Notes: generated by a model from the letters alone, not told the origin. 64,000 nucleotides of DNA from Hufsiella arboris (GCF_009834875.1 NZ_WVHT01000002.1:620001-684000); one strand, 5' to 3'. Counted from the stretch's first letter, positions 1 to 8,989 are shown. Translations and numbers: made by a program.

Positions 1-1095
1 TATGTATTGCTGGCTGATTTTCACGCGGGAAACAGGTTCAGGCTTTATGCTCAAGTAAATAGCTGCATAGAGAATGGCAGTAAATACGGCGCCGGTCCTG
101 CTGACGAAGATAAATTGGCTGTCCAGAATTTTTTTGCCGAATACAGAATACGGGGAAAACGAGCCAAAAACCTGGCGCTGCGCCTTGGAAGGCAGGAAAT
201 TGATTATGGTTCGGGCCGGCTAATTTCGGTGCGTGAAGGAACCAATGTGCGGTTATATTTTACCGGCGGAAAGTTAACTTATTCATCGCCGCGGTTTTCG
301 GTCGACGGCTTTGTTATGATGGCCGATAATGTTCGGCCCGGTGTGTTTGATAATACGTCATCAAAAGAAGCAAATTTGTGGGGCGCATATTCCTACCTGG
401 TCGTTCCAAAAGGCGGAAATTTTGATTTTTATTATCTCGGAATAAGGCGAGACAACGCCAGTTTCGAGGAAGGTACCGCTAAAGAAGTTCGCCACACTGT
501 AGCCAGCCGATATTGGAAATATGGTAATGGATTTACTTATAACCTCGAGGCAGCTTACCAATTCGGGCGATTTGGCAGAGGAAACATCAGTGCCTGGACA
601 ACAGCGATTGAAGTCGGTTATACTTTCAGCAACAGCCGTTTAAAGCCTTCGGTAAACTTACGCAACGATTATATATCCGGCGATAAAAACGCTGGAGATG
701 GTGATTTGGAGACGTTTAATCCCTTATTTCCAAAAGGCGGCTACTTTGGTTTTAATCCCCGAATCGGGCCGGCGAACCTGGTCGATTTACATCCTTACGC
801 TTCCGTGTCGTTTACTGATAAGCTTTCTATGCAGGCAGATGTCGTGTTCAACTGGCGCTATTCTTTAAATGATGGAATTTATCGCCCAAGCGGATCATTC
901 AATTTACCGGGATCCGCATCAAATGAGCGATACATAGGAACTGCTTATTTGCTTAGCGCCGAATACCGGTTTAATAAATACACAAGTTTCAGTTGTGGCG
1001 CCCAGTATTTCGACACTGGTAATTTTATCCGCGATATAGGCGCAAACCCGCCAAATTCAAACTTTTTTAACGCTCAGTTTACTTTCAAATTTTAG
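1..1095 (+). CDS. Alginate-export-type outer membrane porin, 5'-truncated
   Basis: The reading frame is already open at base 1, so the true start and signal peptide lie outside the window. The visible 364 residues are an alternating aromatic/polar beta-barrel sequence ending in Phe-Lys-Phe, a normal outer-membrane C-terminus. The segment LGRQEIDYGSGRL followed by a VREGTN stretch is typical of the alginate_exp (AlgE-like) family in Bacteroidota. Family members form monomeric barrels that pass anionic or small organic solutes. The stop is 7 bp before the next gene, so it probably heads or joins the plus-strand run to 5.4 kb. The substrate cannot be told; the downstream amidohydrolase hints at a small organic compound rather than alginate. 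Confidence 0.8.
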   Translation, partial: YVLLADFHAGNRFRLYAQVNSCIENGSKYGAGPADEDKLAVQNFFAEYRIRGKRAKNLALRLGRQEIDYGSGRLISVREGTNVRLYFTGGKLTYSSPRFSVDGFVMMADNVRPGVFDNTSSKEANLWGAYSYLVVPKGGNFDFYYLGIRRDNASFEEGTAKEVRHTVASRYWKYGNGFTYNLEAAYQFGRFGRGNISAWTTAIEVGYTFSNSRLKPSVNLRNDYISGDKNAGDGDLETFNPLFPKGGYFGFNPRIGPANLVDLHPYASVSFTDKLSMQADVVFNWRYSLNDGIYRPSGSFNLPGSASNERYIGTAYLLSAEYRFNKYTSFSCGAQYFDTGNFIRDIGANPPNSNFFNAQFTFKF

Positions 1096-1102
1096 AATCA
1101 CG

Positions 1103-1864
1103 ATGATGATTAAATCACTTAATACAAAAAAAAACAGGTCAGGAAGAACAACAAATCTCCGATATCTTTTGTGCCTGTTCTTATTTCTGCAAGCTTTCTC
1201 CTTCGCACAAACGCCGCAAAATAATTCATTACCCTCTGTTGGCACTGCTGCAATATTGGGCAAGCTAGAAGGCGTAGCAATTGAAGGAAAAGTGCAGAGC
1301 CCATCCAACCAACCAACTCCGTTACAGATAATATGCGTGTTTGAGTATGTTGAAGGTGATATTACCAGTCCGCAGTCTTTGCCGGCTGCTGCGAACGGCT
1401 TGCTACACGTTGATCACGCTTTAAACGGATTGATAACTGATTTAAGAAAAAGCGGAAAATTTGCCGGTCATGCATTGGAAACGATACTGATTACTCCATC
1501 GAAAGGAAGTGTGCCCGCCCATAAACTTCTCCTGGTCGGGTTGGGCAATCGTAATGATTTTACGCCGGAATTAATGACGAACGTCGGAAGAGTTGGTATG
1601 CGGGAAGCGTTGCGCCTCGGCGTAAGCAGCTATTCACATGCCAGCGACCTGAAAGACGCGGGAATTGACTCTCCGACAGGATTAGTTGCGACAAATGTCG
1701 TCAAAGGAGCGATTGAAGCCTACGAAACAGAGCTTTACCTCCAAAGCAAAGGATTAACGGCATTCCAGCCTTTGGAAAAGATGACCTTATTATCCGGACA
1801 GGCATTTTTCGAACCATCCGGCGCTGCCATAAAACATTTTATAAAAACTTACCATACCAACTAG
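1103..1864 (+). CDS. Secreted protein with M17 peptidase N-terminal (macro-like) domain only
   Basis: 253 residues. A basic N-terminus (residues 1-20) and hydrophobic stretch (about 21-34) ending in FAQ form a signal peptide. Residues about 50-240 resemble the N-terminal domain of leucyl aminopeptidases (Peptidase_M17_N): an LLVGLG strand near residue 145 and a later AxRxGV-type helix. The C-terminal catalytic domain with the zinc ligands is absent, so aminopeptidase activity is not expected. It sits between the porin (7 bp) and the amidohydrolase (2 bp), so co-translation is likely. Standalone copies of this domain are usually annotated as M17 family without known function; a binding or scaffold role is only a guess. 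Confidence 0.7.
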   Translation: MMIKSLNTKKNRSGRTTNLRYLLCLFLFLQAFSFAQTPQNNSLPSVGTAAILGKLEGVAIEGKVQSPSNQPTPLQIICVFEYVEGDITSPQSLPAAANGLLHVDHALNGLITDLRKSGKFAGHALETILITPSKGSVPAHKLLLVGLGNRNDFTPELMTNVGRVGMREALRLGVSSYSHASDLKDAGIDSPTGLVATNVVKGAIEAYETELYLQSKGLTAFQPLEKMTLLSGQAFFEPSGAAIKHFIKTYHTN

Positions 1865-1866
1865 TT

Positions 1867-3780
1867 ATGAAGAATGCTGACATGATCTTTCATAATGGTA
1901 AAGTTTATACCGGAGATGCGGCAAATCCCGCCGCATCGGCGATTGCTATCGCTGATGGTAAGTTTTTAGCAGCTGGCGACGATACGTCGATTCTAAAATA
2001 CGCTGGTGAAGAAACTCATATAATCGACCTTAAAAAAAAGCTGGTTATTCCGGGAATTAACGACTCGCATACACATTTAATCCGTGGTGGATTGAATTTC
2101 AACCTTGAGCTGCGCTGGGACGGTGTTCCCTCATTAGCCGATGCCCTGCGCATGCTTAGGGAACAAGTAGGCAGAACACCCTCTCCGCAATGGGTACGTG
2201 TTGTTGGAGGATGGACAGAGTTTCAGTTCGCCGAGCGCAGGATGCCCACGCTGGAAGAAATTAACGAAATTGCTCCGGATACACCTGTTTTTATTCTGCA
2301 TTTGTACGACCGCGCTTTAATGAACCGGGCGGCTCTGCGAGCTATTGGTTATACCCGTGACACACCGGCACCTCCGGGCGGATATATTGAAAAAAACCAA
2401 AACGGCGATCCAACGGGCCTTATTATCGCTACCCCGAACGCCATGATCCTGTATTCGACGCTCGCAAAAGGACCGAAGCTATCTTACGAGCACCAGGTAA
2501 ACTCAACACGTCATTTCATGAAAGAGCTTAATAGGTTCGGAGTTACCAGCGTAATTGATGCAGGCGGCGGATTTCAGAATTTCCCCGACGATTATAAAGT
2601 TGTTAATGATCTCCACGAAGAAGGCTTACTCACGATAAGGATTGCCTATAATTTGTTTACGCAGCGGCCGAAACAGGAGTACGAAGATTTCGACAACTGG
2701 ATAAAGTCGGTTGAGCTGCATCAGGGCAACGATATGTACCGGCATAATGGTGCGGGCGAAATGCTTGTCTTCTCAGCGGCGGATTTCGAGGACTTTGTAC
2801 AACCCAGGCCGGATCTTCCTGAAACGATGGAAGCCGAACTTGAGCGGGTAATTCGTTTACTGGTGGAAAACCGGTGGCCGTTTCGCATGCATGCTACCTA
2901 CAATGAAAGTATCACACGATTTTTAAATGTTTTCGAAAAAGTGAACCGGGATATTCCATTTGATGGTTTACACTGGATTTTTGATCATGCTGAAACCATC
3001 GACGAACGAAATATTGAACGTGTAAAAACTTTAGGAGGAGGCATAGCGATACAAAGCCGTATGGCCTACCAGGGAGAAGTTTTCTCTGGCCGGTACGGCG
3101 CTGAAGCTGCTGCTCACACGCCGCCGGTCAAGCACATGCTCAACGCAGGTGTGCCTGTAGGTGGCGGCTCAGATGCAACCAGGGTAAGCAGCTATAATCC
3201 CTGGGTATCGATATATTGGTTAACTGCCGGCAAAACGGTAGGTGGCCTCGAAATTTACAACGAGAAAACGAAATTGAGCAGGGAAACGGCTTTGGAGCTT
3301 TATACAAAAGGCAGCGCATGGTTCTCTAACGAGCAGCATGTGAAAGGAGCTATTAAAGTTGGAATGCTGGCCGATGTCACAGTGCTTGATAAAGATTATT
3401 TCAGTGTCGCAGATGAAGATGTAAAGAGCATCGAATCGGAACTGACAATCGTTGGTGGTAAGATCGTTTATGCAAAAGGCGATTTTTCTTCATTTTCACC
3501 GGAGCCGATACCGGTGTTACCCGATTGGTCGCCGGCCGGATTTTACAAGGGCTATTACTCGCCGTCAACTAATGCTGCCGGTCTAAGCTCAAATGTGTTA
3601 CCCGGAAAAAACCACACTGATGCAGGGGCGCAGTTACACCTCATATCACAAATACATCAATGTGCCGGCCAGTGTACTGTTCATGGCCATAATCATAACG
3701 CCGCGCGACAGAGCCAGGTTCCTGTGAATAATTACACTGCTTTCTGGGGAGCACTGGGATGTTCATGTTTTGCATTTTAA
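1867..3780 (+). CDS. YtcJ-type amidohydrolase with Cys/His-rich C-terminal tail
   Basis: 637-residue amidohydrolase of the Amidohydro_3 / YtcJ group. The HxH metal motif is in NDSHTH near residue 68; further ligand-type histidines are in FRMHAT and IFDHAE, and the aspartate is in GGGSDATR. No signal peptide is seen, so a cytoplasmic hydrolase of an amide, carbamate or cyclic amide is expected. The last ~65 residues extend past the usual fold and hold HQCAGQC, HGHNHN and GCSCFAF motifs, which look like a metal-binding tail. The gene follows the M17-like gene by 2 bp, and the next gene (DoxX) begins 8 bp after its stop, so an operon is likely. The substrate is unknown. Confidence 0.85.
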   Translation: MKNADMIFHNGKVYTGDAANPAASAIAIADGKFLAAGDDTSILKYAGEETHIIDLKKKLVIPGINDSHTHLIRGGLNFNLELRWDGVPSLADALRMLREQVGRTPSPQWVRVVGGWTEFQFAERRMPTLEEINEIAPDTPVFILHLYDRALMNRAALRAIGYTRDTPAPPGGYIEKNQNGDPTGLIIATPNAMILYSTLAKGPKLSYEHQVNSTRHFMKELNRFGVTSVIDAGGGFQNFPDDYKVVNDLHEEGLLTIRIAYNLFTQRPKQEYEDFDNWIKSVELHQGNDMYRHNGAGEMLVFSAADFEDFVQPRPDLPETMEAELERVIRLLVENRWPFRMHATYNESITRFLNVFEKVNRDIPFDGLHWIFDHAETIDERNIERVKTLGGGIAIQSRMAYQGEVFSGRYGAEAAAHTPPVKHMLNAGVPVGGGSDATRVSSYNPWVSIYWLTAGKTVGGLEIYNEKTKLSRETALELYTKGSAWFSNEQHVKGAIKVGMLADVTVLDKDYFSVADEDVKSIESELTIVGGKIVYAKGDFSSFSPEPIPVLPDWSPAGFYKGYYSPSTNAAGLSSNVLPGKNHTDAGAQLHLISQIHQCAGQCTVHGHNHNAARQSQVPVNNYTAFWGALGCSCFAF

Positions 3781-3788
3781 TCGATCAA

Positions 3789-4226
3789 ATGAACGATTTA
3801 TTTAAATTGATACTTTTTTCGGATCTCGGAAACCACGTTAACAACTGGGCTATGCTGGCATTCAGAATTTTACTGGCGTTGGAATTATTCCGCGTACACG
3901 GATTGAAAAAATTCAAGCTTGAAAACGGACAAAAAGAACATGTACCTAATCCGCTTGGATTGCCCGACAAACTGAATGGCATTATCGCCACATTTTCTGA
4001 TACTGTAGTGCCTTTTCTGGTTATGTTCGGTATAGCTACCAGGCTCGTTATTCTTCCAGTAATCGGCGTCACTGCTACCGGATACATGGTGGTTCACCGA
4101 AAGGATTCGCCTGAAGTTCGCGATGTTCCCTACATGTATACGCTTTGTTTTTTGTTCCTGTTAATCGTCGGCCCCGGAGCACTTTCAGCCGATCACTATA
4201 TATTCAATTCAATACCCACTATATGA
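3789..4226 (+). CDS. DoxX family membrane protein
   Basis: 145 residues with about four hydrophobic helices. The segment with ALELFRVHGLKK followed by a helix containing LVMFGIATR and a C-terminal helix matches the DoxX family of small inner-membrane proteins, often linked to quinone or thiosulfate redox chemistry or oxidative stress. An upstream ATG at 3759 would overlap the amidohydrolase by 22 bp; the ATG at 3789 sits just behind that stop and starts the conserved part, so it is preferred. The stop overlaps the Dps start (ATGA), so the two are translationally coupled. Pairing with Dps suggests a stress role, which is inference. Confidence 0.8.
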   Translation: MNDLFKLILFSDLGNHVNNWAMLAFRILLALELFRVHGLKKFKLENGQKEHVPNPLGLPDKLNGIIATFSDTVVPFLVMFGIATRLVILPVIGVTATGYMVVHRKDSPEVRDVPYMYTLCFLFLLIVGPGALSADHYIFNSIPTI

Positions 4227-4696
4227 CACCAAACATTGGAATAAGTCCGGAATTGCTTTCGCAGTCGGCCCACTCACTTAACAGTATTTTAGCTGATGAA
4301 TTTATTATTTACACCAAAACCCGAAGCGCGCATTGGAACGTCGAAGGCGCGGATTTTCACAGCAAACACTTATTTTTCGAAAGCCAGTATGAACAGCTCG
4401 ACGAAATCATGGACGAAGTCGCAGAACGGATTCGGGTACTCGGTCATTATGCGCCGGCCACGCTAAAATCGTTTTTAGAATTAACTCATCTGAATGAGCA
4501 TTTACATGAAGGAAACAGCAGTACAATTTTTATAAAAGAGCTGCTGAATGATCACGAAAGCCTGATTATTCGTCTGCGTGAACTGATCAATCCACTTAAC
4601 ACAAAAATGCACGACGCCGGAACCAGCGATTTCATCACTGGCTTAGCGGAAACTCATGAAAAGATGGCCTGGATGTTAAGAGCACATCTCCGTTAA
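4223..4696 (+). CDS. dps: Dps family ferritin-like DNA-protection protein
   Basis: 157 residues, the usual Dps size. Family members form dodecamers that oxidise Fe(II) with peroxide and store iron. The ferroxidase ligands are visible with the expected spacing: His37 (SAHWN), His49, Asp64 and Glu68 (AERI). The ATG at 4223 overlaps the DoxX stop as ATGA; a longer frame from 4145 would lie inside doxX and is not needed. There is no long basic N-terminal tail, so DNA binding in the E. coli manner is uncertain. It follows DoxX and precedes a DUF1275 membrane protein on the same strand. Confidence 0.93.
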   Translation: MTPNIGISPELLSQSAHSLNSILADEFIIYTKTRSAHWNVEGADFHSKHLFFESQYEQLDEIMDEVAERIRVLGHYAPATLKSFLELTHLNEHLHEGNSSTIFIKELLNDHESLIIRLRELINPLNTKMHDAGTSDFITGLAETHEKMAWMLRAHLR

Positions 4697-4707
4697 TATT
4701 TTGTATC

Positions 4708-5406
4708 ATGGAACAACAACATAATATCTGGTATGTCACTATTTTACTGTCAGCGGTTGCTGGCTATTGTGATACCGTAACTTTTATAGCCGCTGATGCA
4801 ATATTTTCCGCGCATGTAACGGGAAATTTTATTGTGTTCGCTTATCAGCTGATTAAAGGTGCAGATCAGGATGCATGGGTGAAGCTTTTGACTTTTCCTG
4901 TTTTTATTTTCTCGGTAGCCATAGGAGGATGGACGGCAAAAAAAGTGGCAAACGGCTATATGTTGTTGTTGGAGGGATTAATATTACTTTCCGCTAGTAT
5001 TGCCGTTATCGTATTTCAGCTGTATGGCGCTTTCGGTTCGGGCTGGCCGATGTATCTCGTGGCAATGATGGTAGTGGTGGCAATGGGACTACAAAATGCA
5101 TTTGGCAAGCTTTTCAGCAAAGAAACTTACGGCCCGACTACCATGATGACAGGTAATGTCACCCAAGCTGCGCTGGATTTCGGGAGTTTGGTTCAATCAG
5201 GATTTATCGAAACGACAGCATGGATAAGCTTAAAGAAACAGTTTATCACCATCGGCGGATTTTTAATCGGCTGCGTGATTGGGGCGATAGCGGGTAAACA
5301 TCTTGGATTGGAAGCCGTAATTATTCCTGGAACCGCGATGATAGTATGTTATTTGCTTACAAATGAGAAAAAACAGGGACAGGACGGACCTATTCCTGTC
5401 AAATGA
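4708..5406 (+). CDS. YoaK-like DUF1275 membrane protein
   Basis: 232 residues with about six hydrophobic helices. The N-terminal AGYCDTVTF and AHVTGNF motifs and the later MTGNVTQ repeat are hallmarks of DUF1275 (YoaK). The family is an inner-membrane protein group of unknown biochemical role. It starts 11 bp after dps and ends the plus-strand run; the next gene is convergent only 19 bp away. Confidence 0.88.
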   Translation: MEQQHNIWYVTILLSAVAGYCDTVTFIAADAIFSAHVTGNFIVFAYQLIKGADQDAWVKLLTFPVFIFSVAIGGWTAKKVANGYMLLLEGLILLSASIAVIVFQLYGAFGSGWPMYLVAMMVVVAMGLQNAFGKLFSKETYGPTTMMTGNVTQAALDFGSLVQSGFIETTAWISLKKQFITIGGFLIGCVIGAIAGKHLGLEAVIIPGTAMIVCYLLTNEKKQGQDGPIPVK

Positions 5407-5425
5407 ACAACTTGTTAAGAAGCAC

Positions 5426-5818
5426 TTAAATACTTTTTAGTTTTTCTGTCTGGTGATCAGCAAGCTTTTGCAAAGGACCACTCGCCAGCATTTTCATCAT
5501 CATGTTCAGATCGGCTGAAATGATATGTTTGGCAGTAGTTGTATTATTTCCGTTGTCGGCCAGGTCCCACTTAAGTTCAATAGCAAAAGGCGCCTGTTCG
5601 CTTGGTAAGATGACGATTTCTTTATTTTCCACACGGCTCGAAACTTTTAAAGCAAGTTTGGCCATATTCTGAACTGTAAAACGTGCTTCGTCTGTTGTTG
5701 AAGACCAGTTATAAATATTCTCCGGCATCAGCTGCTGATGATTATTCAGGTCAGCAAGAAATGCGTAAACGTCTGCTATAGGTTTATTAACGGTTACTGT
5801 ACTTTCAATAATTGTCAT
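5426..5818 (-). CDS. SRPBCC / START-like lipid- or ligand-binding protein
   Basis: 130 residues. The opening strand with the VNKPIADVYAFLADLNNH motif is characteristic of the SRPBCC (Bet v1/START-like) fold, which holds hydrophobic ligands in a cavity. No catalytic signature is seen. It lies 15 bp downstream of pyrE on the same strand and is probably co-transcribed, a pairing I recall from other Sphingobacteriaceae (memory, not checked). Ligand unknown. Confidence 0.78.
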   Translation of the reverse strand: MTIIESTVTVNKPIADVYAFLADLNNHQQLMPENIYNWSSTTDEARFTVQNMAKLALKVSSRVENKEIVILPSEQAPFAIELKWDLADNGNNTTTAKHIISADLNMMMKMLASGPLQKLADHQTEKLKSI

Positions 5819-5833
5819 AGGTAATGTTATATA

Positions 5834-6475
5834 TTAATTCCCCCACTGCGACGGATTATTTCTCCAGGTACGCAGCAGTTCAAGATCATCTTTACTAACG
5901 AAATGGTGAGTTGATGCATAGTCGATCAGCGCATCATAATTTGACAGCGTTTCGAAGCGGCATTTTGCATTTTTAAAATTTTCCGAAGCTTCATTTAAAC
6001 CGTAACTGAAAATCGCTACTAAGCCTGCCACATCACAACCCGCAGCACGCAAAGCTTCAACGGCCTGCAAGCTGCTTTTACCGGTTGAAATCAGGTCTTC
6101 GACTACCACCACGCGCTGTCCTGCAAAAAATTCACCTTCAATAAGGCTGCCGGTTCCGTGTTCTTTTGGTTTAGAACGCACATAAGCAAAGGGCAATCCA
6201 AGGTCCTGAGCAACTAAAACTCCCTGCGGAATTCCGGCTGTAGCGACACCGGCAACTAAGCCAACAGAACCGAATTCTTCCTGGATCAATGACGACAGAT
6301 TTTGGCGGATATAGGTTCTAATCGAAGGGTGAGAAAGCGTAATCCTGTTATCGCAGTATATCGGAGATTTCCATCCGGATGCCCAAGTAAAAGGATTATT
6401 TGGTTGTAATTTAATTGCTTTAATTTGCAACAAAAATTCGGCAACTTTCTGTTCAATCTCACTTTTATTCGTCAT
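5834..6475 (-). CDS. pyrE: Orotate phosphoribosyltransferase
   Basis: 213 residues, full length. It transfers the phosphoribosyl group of PRPP to orotate to give OMP in pyrimidine synthesis. The PRPP-binding motif VVVVEDLISTGKS (about residues 122-134) is intact, and the flexible-loop segment RSKPKEHGTG (about 100-109) carries the expected lysines and histidine. The start codon shares a CATG palindrome (6473-6476) with a possible start of the divergent NUDIX gene. A perfect Bacteroidota -7 box lies a few bases upstream, suggesting a very short or absent leader. Confidence 0.96.
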   Translation of the reverse strand: MTNKSEIEQKVAEFLLQIKAIKLQPNNPFTWASGWKSPIYCDNRITLSHPSIRTYIRQNLSSLIQEEFGSVGLVAGVATAGIPQGVLVAQDLGLPFAYVRSKPKEHGTGSLIEGEFFAGQRVVVVEDLISTGKSSLQAVEALRAAGCDVAGLVAIFSYGLNEASENFKNAKCRFETLSNYDALIDYASTHHFVSKDDLELLRTWRNNPSQWGN

Positions 6476-6479
6476 GGCG

Positions 6480-6487
6480 CAAATGTA
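6480..6487 (-). promoter_or_regulatory. Bacteroidota -7 box of pyrE
   Basis: On the minus strand these bases read TACATTTG, an exact match to the TAnnTTTG consensus, four bases before the pyrE ATG. No convincing TTTG -33 element is seen 19-21 bp further upstream. If used, the transcript would be nearly leaderless. On the plus strand the box overlaps the NUDIX start codon at 6483. Confidence 0.4.
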
Positions 6488-7091
6488 TACAATTTATATT
6501 AACGAAACAGTCCTTATAATCACTGATACTAAGATAAAAACTAAAAGCAAAGCAAAACAAATTGACCATGAGGGATTTGTATTTCCGGCTTTTTACAAAT
6601 CTGTTAAGACCGGAAAACAAAGCGGAATCTTTGTTATAAAAGTTAAAAATGCCGGACAGTATTTTAAAACATTAAAGGAATCGGTACGTGTAATAAAGGC
6701 CGCCGGAGGCCTGGTGAAAAATGAAGATGACAAGTATCTTTTTATCTTCCGAAAGGGTGTTTGGGATCTCCCCAAAGGAAAAATTGATGAGGGTGAAAAA
6801 ACAAAAAAAGCAGCAGTTCGCGAGGTAGAGGAAGAATGTGGCATCCACGTTGATGAAGTGGGGCAGAAGCTTTGCAAAACCTGGCACGTTTACGAAATCT
6901 CTAAACAGATCGTTCTTAAAAAGACGACCTGGTACGCGATGAAAGCGCTAAATCAGCCAAACCTGGTTCCTCAGCTCGAAGAAGATATAACCGATGCGCG
7001 CTGGTTAGGAAAAGATGATTTTGCAATGGTCGAAAAAAACACCTATCCCTTAATCTCCGGTTTAATCGGCTTGCTTAAAGAAAAGGTATAA
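6483..7091 (+). CDS. NUDIX hydrolase
   Basis: About 202 residues. A complete Nudix box is present: G-x5-E-x7-REVEEECGI, starting at GKIDEGE. NUDIX enzymes split nucleoside diphosphate linkages using Mg2+ held by the REVEEE glutamates. The N-terminal ~70 residues form a separate beta-rich segment before the Nudix fold. Two starts are possible: 6474 (MAQMYT) and 6483 (MYTIYI); the latter is chosen because the conserved part begins there. Divergent from pyrE with overlapping start regions; its 3' end overlaps coaD by 17 bp. Substrate not predictable. Confidence 0.9.
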   Translation: MYTIYINETVLIITDTKIKTKSKAKQIDHEGFVFPAFYKSVKTGKQSGIFVIKVKNAGQYFKTLKESVRVIKAAGGLVKNEDDKYLFIFRKGVWDLPKGKIDEGEKTKKAAVREVEEECGIHVDEVGQKLCKTWHVYEISKQIVLKKTTWYAMKALNQPNLVPQLEEDITDARWLGKDDFAMVEKNTYPLISGLIGLLKEKV

Positions 7092-7536
7092 CTTCTTTAG
7101 GAACGAACTGGCTGATATCACCGTTATAGCGATGAATATCGCGGACAATCGTTGAGCTTATCGACGAATATCCCGGTTTGCTAAGGATGAAAATGCTTTC
7201 AATTTCAGGAACGAGGGCATGATTCATCTGGGCAATTGCTTTTTCATATTCGAAATCTAAAACTGTCCGGATGCCCCTGATCATATATTCGGCACCGATA
7301 CTTTTACAGAAATCGACGGTAAGGCCTTCGTAAGTTGAAATTTCGATTTTAGGCTCGTAGCTAAAAACGGCTTCCAGCATTTTTTTTCTAGTTTCCGGAT
7401 CGAGCAGCGCCTGTTTGGATGAATTAAGTCCGATGCCAATCACAACTTTGTCAAACAATGAAATGGATCGTTTTAAAATATCCACATGGGCTTTAGTAAC
7501 TGGATCGAACGATCCCGGGAACAGGGCTTTTTTCAT
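7075..7536 (-). CDS. coaD: Phosphopantetheine adenylyltransferase
   Basis: 153 residues, standard length. It joins ATP and 4'-phosphopantetheine to dephospho-CoA, the penultimate step of CoA synthesis. The nucleotidyltransferase motif (T/H)xGH-like is GSFDPVTKAH with Thr14 and His17; the C-terminal SISSTIVRDI motif is also present. The stop overlaps the convergent NUDIX gene by 17 bp. rsmD lies 23 bp upstream on the same strand, so DUF3822-rsmD-coaD probably form one unit. Confidence 0.96.
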   Translation of the reverse strand: MKKALFPGSFDPVTKAHVDILKRSISLFDKVVIGIGLNSSKQALLDPETRKKMLEAVFSYEPKIEISTYEGLTVDFCKSIGAEYMIRGIRTVLDFEYEKAIAQMNHALVPEIESIFILSKPGYSSISSTIVRDIHRYNGDISQFVPKEVIPFL

Positions 7537-7559
7537 AACTTAAAGGTAATTCAAAATGG

Positions 7560-8117
7560 TTAAAGCGTATTTTCGCTTTTGTCTAAATTTTCAAAAAAAC
7601 TAAACGACGAATAGCCATATTTTCGTTGCTCGGTGAACTGTTTATAATGGTTCAGCCTGATTGTTGACGGGTGTTCGACAATTAAAAGTCCGCTATTATT
7701 CAGAAGATTTTTAGTGAATACAAGATCCGGAATTGACGGAAGTTTTGGATTGTCGTAAGGTGCATCGGCGAAAATCAGATCATAAGCTTTGGTTTCTGTA
7801 TTCAGGTATTTAAAGACATCGGCCTTTATAACCTTAACATTGGCTAGCTTGTATTGCTGAACCGATTCTTTGAGAAATTTGACACAATGATAGCTAAGGT
7901 CGACGGAGGTTATATCGCTTGTCCCGCGCGAGGCAAACTCCAGCGTAATGCTGCCGGTTCCGCTGAAGAGATCGAGTACTTTAATTTGCTCAAAATCAAA
8001 ACGATTGTTCAGGATATTGAACAAGGCCTCTTTCGCCATGTCTGTTGTAGGCCGTACTGGAAGGTTTGACGGCGCCTGTATCCGCAGGCCTTTTAACCTG
8101 CCGCCAACTATTCGCAT
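7560..8117 (-). CDS. rsmD: 16S rRNA (guanine966-N2)-methyltransferase RsmD
   Basis: 185 residues. The N-terminal MRIVGGRLKG and RPTTDMAKEALFN motifs are RsmD signatures; the SAM-binding motif is VLDLFSGTGS (residues 47-56) and the catalytic DAPY is at 118-121. It methylates G966 of 16S rRNA in the 30S subunit. The start overlaps the end of the DUF3822 gene by 10 bp on the same strand, so the pair is translationally coupled. Confidence 0.94.
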   Translation of the reverse strand: MRIVGGRLKGLRIQAPSNLPVRPTTDMAKEALFNILNNRFDFEQIKVLDLFSGTGSITLEFASRGTSDITSVDLSYHCVKFLKESVQQYKLANVKVIKADVFKYLNTETKAYDLIFADAPYDNPKLPSIPDLVFTKNLLNNSGLLIVEHPSTIRLNHYKQFTEQRKYGYSSFSFFENLDKSENTL

Positions 8118-8926
8118 AGCAACAGGGCACTTAAAGTGAAAATCCTGGTTTGCTCTATGGTTTTAAAATCATCGGGTATATTGACTACCAGCGCTGCAAT
8201 GACATGATGAATCTCGTTGAAATATTTCTCAAGACGTTCAATAACTTCGGCATCATACTCGCCAGACAGGATTACAGAAACTTCTTTAGGGTTTATTTGC
8301 AATTGCTTAATAATAGTCAATATGTAATAGTTGAACTCGTCAGCGTCATGCTTGGGCAGCAAGTTGTAAAAAATCACTTTTTTGCCTTCCGTAAGCAACA
8401 ATTCAAATTTTTCGCCGGCAATGCCGATAAATAACTGCCGGGATTCGGAGGAATAAAATTTCAACGCAGCTTCTACAAATGGCTCAGCTTGCGTTAAAAT
8501 CAATGCGGAAGGGAATCGTTTCGTTAGGAATTCTTTCAACTGCGTGTCGAATGACGCAACAGTTTTGATAGAGGCCGTTTTAATGGCATTGGTCAGCGTA
8601 ACTCCGCCGCCAACAAAACCTGCATACCGACCGGCATCTCCTTCATCGAAAACCTCTTGTGGAATAAAAGCGAATAGATTTGTTTGAATGCTTATTTTAA
8701 CTTTTCGGTAGTAAAACCGCAAAATGGCAGTCTCGTCAATAGCGGATTCGAGGTCGGTTAAATTTTTAAAGCCGATTGATCCGTAGATTTTCGCCTGATC
8801 GTGAAGCATATCAACAACGAGATATGAAAAAACAGAATCTGTAACTGAGATCAAAAGATCGCACTTGGATGATTGCTGCGACTGAAAGCCAGGTTCTTCT
8901 ACGTGAGTTTTTATTCCTTTATCCAC
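8108..8926 (-). CDS. DUF3822 family protein
   Basis: 272 residues with no signal peptide or membrane segment. The sequence and its place directly upstream of rsmD match DUF3822, a Bacteroidota-restricted family whose fold resembles actin/ASKHA-type ATPases but whose function is unknown. It overlaps rsmD by 10 bp. A minus-strand TAGTTTTG box at 8931-8938 fits the -7 consensus but lies only 4 bp from the start codon. Confidence 0.82.
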   Translation of the reverse strand: MDKGIKTHVEEPGFQSQQSSKCDLLISVTDSVFSYLVVDMLHDQAKIYGSIGFKNLTDLESAIDETAILRFYYRKVKISIQTNLFAFIPQEVFDEGDAGRYAGFVGGGVTLTNAIKTASIKTVASFDTQLKEFLTKRFPSALILTQAEPFVEAALKFYSSESRQLFIGIAGEKFELLLTEGKKVIFYNLLPKHDADEFNYYILTIIKQLQINPKEVSVILSGEYDAEVIERLEKYFNEIHHVIAALVVNIPDDFKTIEQTRIFTLSALLLCE

Positions 8927-8989
8927 ACAACAAAACTATAATTTTTTTGCTTAATGGAAATCAGTGAACGAATATGCAACTTTACACCG

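Noticed and set aside
4145-4222. Longer N-terminus for Dps
   Set aside because: These bases lie in doxX and do not resemble Dps; the ATGA overlap at 4223 gives the normal length.
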